Assembly: GCA_947471745.1 (NCBI GenBank)
Contig: CANJKZ010001029.1
Span: forward strand, 43,287-107,286
DNA length: 64,000 bases
From: Closterium sp. Naga37s-1
Lineage: Eukaryota; Streptophyta; Zygnematophyceae; Desmidiales; Closteriaceae
Direction of reading: 5' to 3'
A program made the position numbers and the translations under genes. Under the pieces are notes generated by a model. It was not told the DNA's origin and did not search any database. It was given only the letters and a program-made list of their open reading frames with translations. How positions within the stretch are numbered: the first letter of the stretch is position 1; the number at the start of each line of letters is the position of its first letter. Shown piece after piece: positions 62,146 to 64,000 of this stretch.

Positions 62146-63262
62146 GACAGCAGCAGCAGTAGGCTAGCAGCAGCAGCAGTGCAACTCAGCTAAGCAGGCT
62201 AGGCAGGGCAGCGCGGCTTGGCAGGGCGGCTCGACAGGGCGGCACGGCACGGTGGAGCAGTGCGGTTCGGCAGCGCGGCTCGGCTCGGCGGTGCGCTTAC
62301 CAGGGGCGAGGCCGGGGGCAGGGCCGGGGGAGGGTCGGGGCAGGACTGGGACAGGTCCGGGGTAGGGCCGGGGCCGGGCCGCAAGAGATCCGGGGCTGGG
62401 CCGAGGCAGGGCCGCGACAGCACAGGAGGCAGGGCAGGGGGCTGAGTCGGGGCAGGGCCGGGGCAGAGCCGGGGGAGGCCGCGACAGGTCCGGGACAGAG
62501 CCGCGACAGGGTCGGGGTAAGGTTCGGGACGGGGCCACGACGGGGCCGGGGCAGGGCCAGGGTCGGGGGAGGTCCGGGACGGGGCCACGCGACAGGGTCG
62601 GGGCAGGGCCGGGGTCGGGCAGGTCCCGGGACGGGGGCCGCGACAGGGTCGGGGCAGGGGCCGGGACGGGGCCGGGACAGGGCCGGGGAAGGGCCGAGGC
62701 GGGCCGCGAAGGGGGCCGCAACTGGCCTAACGGGCCGCGAAGGGGCCGCGACAAGCCGCGACGGGGCCTAACGGGCCGCGAAAGGGGCCGGGGAAGGGCT
62801 GGGCGGGCCGGCGAAGGGGCCGCGACGGGGCCAAACGGGCCGCGAAGGGGGGCCGCGACGGACCTAACGGGCCGCGAAGGGGCCATTACGGCCGCAAAGG
62901 GGGCCTAAACGGGCCGCAAGGGGGGCCGCTACGGGCCTCAAGGGGGCCGCTACGGGCCTCAAGGGGGCCCTACGGGCCTGTGAAAGGGGCCGCGACGGGC
63001 CCGCGAAGGGGGCCGCGACAGGCCGCGCGAAGGGGCCTAACGGGCCGCAAGGGGCCACTACGGGCCGCAAGGGGGCCTAACGGGCCGCAAGGGGGGCCGC
63101 ACGGGCCTCAAGGGGGCCGCTACGGGCCTCAAGGGGGGGGCGCTACTGGCCTCAAGGGGGCCACTACGGGCCGTGAAGGGCAGGCGCGACGCCAGCGCGT
63201 CGGGCAGGTAAGAAAAAAAAAAAGTATTTTCAGTGGTGGGCCCTTAGGAAAAATCGAAACTA
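62146..63262 (-). repeat. Family A leader, copy 3
   Basis: Same GC-rich repeats as 6361-7440, with many single G or C gains and losses. Confidence 0.82.
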
Positions 63263-63402
63263 GCTCTATACCATGTGAGAATTGAGGAATGAATGATTGA
63301 ACTAGAAACGAGATGGGTACAAGTAGAGAACACAAAAGTGTTGTACCTTCTAGGAACTACCCCACTACAGCCTAAACAGACTTAGCAGATATAAGTTTGA
63401 CA

Positions 63403-64000
63403 TTAGTGAGGATTGAAGTAGCATTTTGGGCCAAGTAGAATTGCAATATCAACTATGAATACAAAAGCAAACACACAACTAGATATAGGCTACGGGAAGG
63501 TTTCACAAAGTTGGTGTGGCACTGCGCTGTAAACCCAACCCACGAAAGTGGTGTGTGGGTGAGCGAACGCGCCTCGTCAACTCCCAACCCAACTCAGCAG
63601 GGAAGTCAATGCGAGCTCGCCAATTCTCCCAGCACAACTAGAAATGGCGAGACTCACAGAGAACCACCCACAACCACCAAGACCACCCAAGAAGCATGCC
63701 CACGATTTCCCTAGACTAACACCACCCCAGCAATGACTGTTTAGTGCTGCCGTTGTCACATCGCGTCACTACGCAACCATCGCCAAATCATAGGGTCGGT
63801 GCTAGACTGCTCGTCTTGGTCTTTCATAGTCGACCTGCCAAGTCAAACGGTCGTCGAGGGCCCTTGCTGTCGTAGGGCCCTCTAACAAGGAGGAGATGGG
63901 CGAAGTAGGGAGGTAATGCCTCGACGCACCAGATGCCACCCCCACACGACTTTCTGGTACACGAATGGCGGAGTTAACTGCGGGTGAATGGCGATACCTA
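63403..64000. other. Host flank of unit 3, cut by window end
   Basis: Equivalent of 7605-8201. It contains part of the possible membrane-protein exon (minus strand, from about 63,826), here frameshifted by an extra C near 63,940. No other feature recognised. Confidence 0.6.

Larger units (their letters stand above)
55976..63402 (-). mobile_element. Ty1/copia retrotransposon, family A, copy 3
   Basis: Same layout as the other copies: 3' LTR stub 55976-56027, polyprotein region 56257-62145, leader 62146-63262, primer site at about 63,263-63,273, 5' LTR 63274-63402 (129 bp, one base lost). The left half matches unit 2 without indels. From about 59,530 to the end it is full of one-base indels. 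Confidence 0.92.
55976..64000. repeat. Tandem segmental duplication, unit 3 (partial, cut by window edge)
   Basis: Unit 3 starts with the same 52-bp LTR stub joined to family B as in units 1 and 2. It contains all of family A and about 600 bp of the following host DNA. It stops about 500 bp before the place where U6 would lie. From about 59,530 rightwards it has many one- or two-base indels against units 1 and 2, mostly in G or C runs. Confidence 0.92.

Noticed and set aside
1-64000. Bacterial, plasmid or phage system (operons, defence islands, attachment sites)
   Set aside because: U6, spliceosomal introns, copia and hAT elements all mark eukaryotic nuclear DNA, and no bacterial gene was seen.

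Overview
The window is nuclear DNA of a eukaryote of the green lineage. The evidence is a plant-type U6 snRNA gene, intron-containing fragments of a SET-domain methyltransferase gene, and dense Ty1/copia retrotransposons with very GC-rich, Gly/Ala/Pro-rich polyproteins. The style of the polyproteins recalls streptophyte algae such as the desmid Closterium. That placement is recall and inference, not a search result.

The whole window is a head-to-tail tandem array of one segment of about 17.4 kb. From left to right the segment holds: a copia element (family A, minus strand); non-coding host DNA with a U6 gene; the 3' exons of a SET-domain gene (plus strand); a non-autonomous hAT transposon; host DNA with a 24-bp minisatellite; the LTR end and primer site of a plus-strand retroelement; and the 3' half of a second copia element (family B, minus strand). 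The junction between units is a 52-bp stub of the family A 3' LTR fused to family B coding sequence. It occurs at 198/199, 31029/31030 and 55975/55976. Unit 1 is 199-31029, unit 2 is 31030-55975, and unit 3 runs from 55976 off the right edge.

Unit 1 is longer because an inner 6,735-bp segment (SET fragment to truncated family B) is triplicated at 9479-16213, 16214-22948 and 22949-29677. Unit 2 is longer because a complete third copia element (family C, 7,553 bp, two identical 135-bp LTRs, 5-bp target duplication, open 1,988-residue polyprotein) sits inside its family B copy. The empty site is visible in unit 1. Without these additions units 1 and 2 are about 17,366 and 17,388 bp.

The family A polyprotein is intact in unit 2 (1,959 residues), carries one frameshift in unit 1, and has many one-base indels in unit 3, all to the right of about 59,530. 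Family B has lost its 5' half everywhere and has a shared premature stop. Family C is the youngest and the only structurally complete element. The only ordinary host genes supported are U6 (two copies) and the SET-domain fragments (four copies). Nothing here is operon-like. The interest lies in the architecture and in the layered history that can be read from shared mutations.
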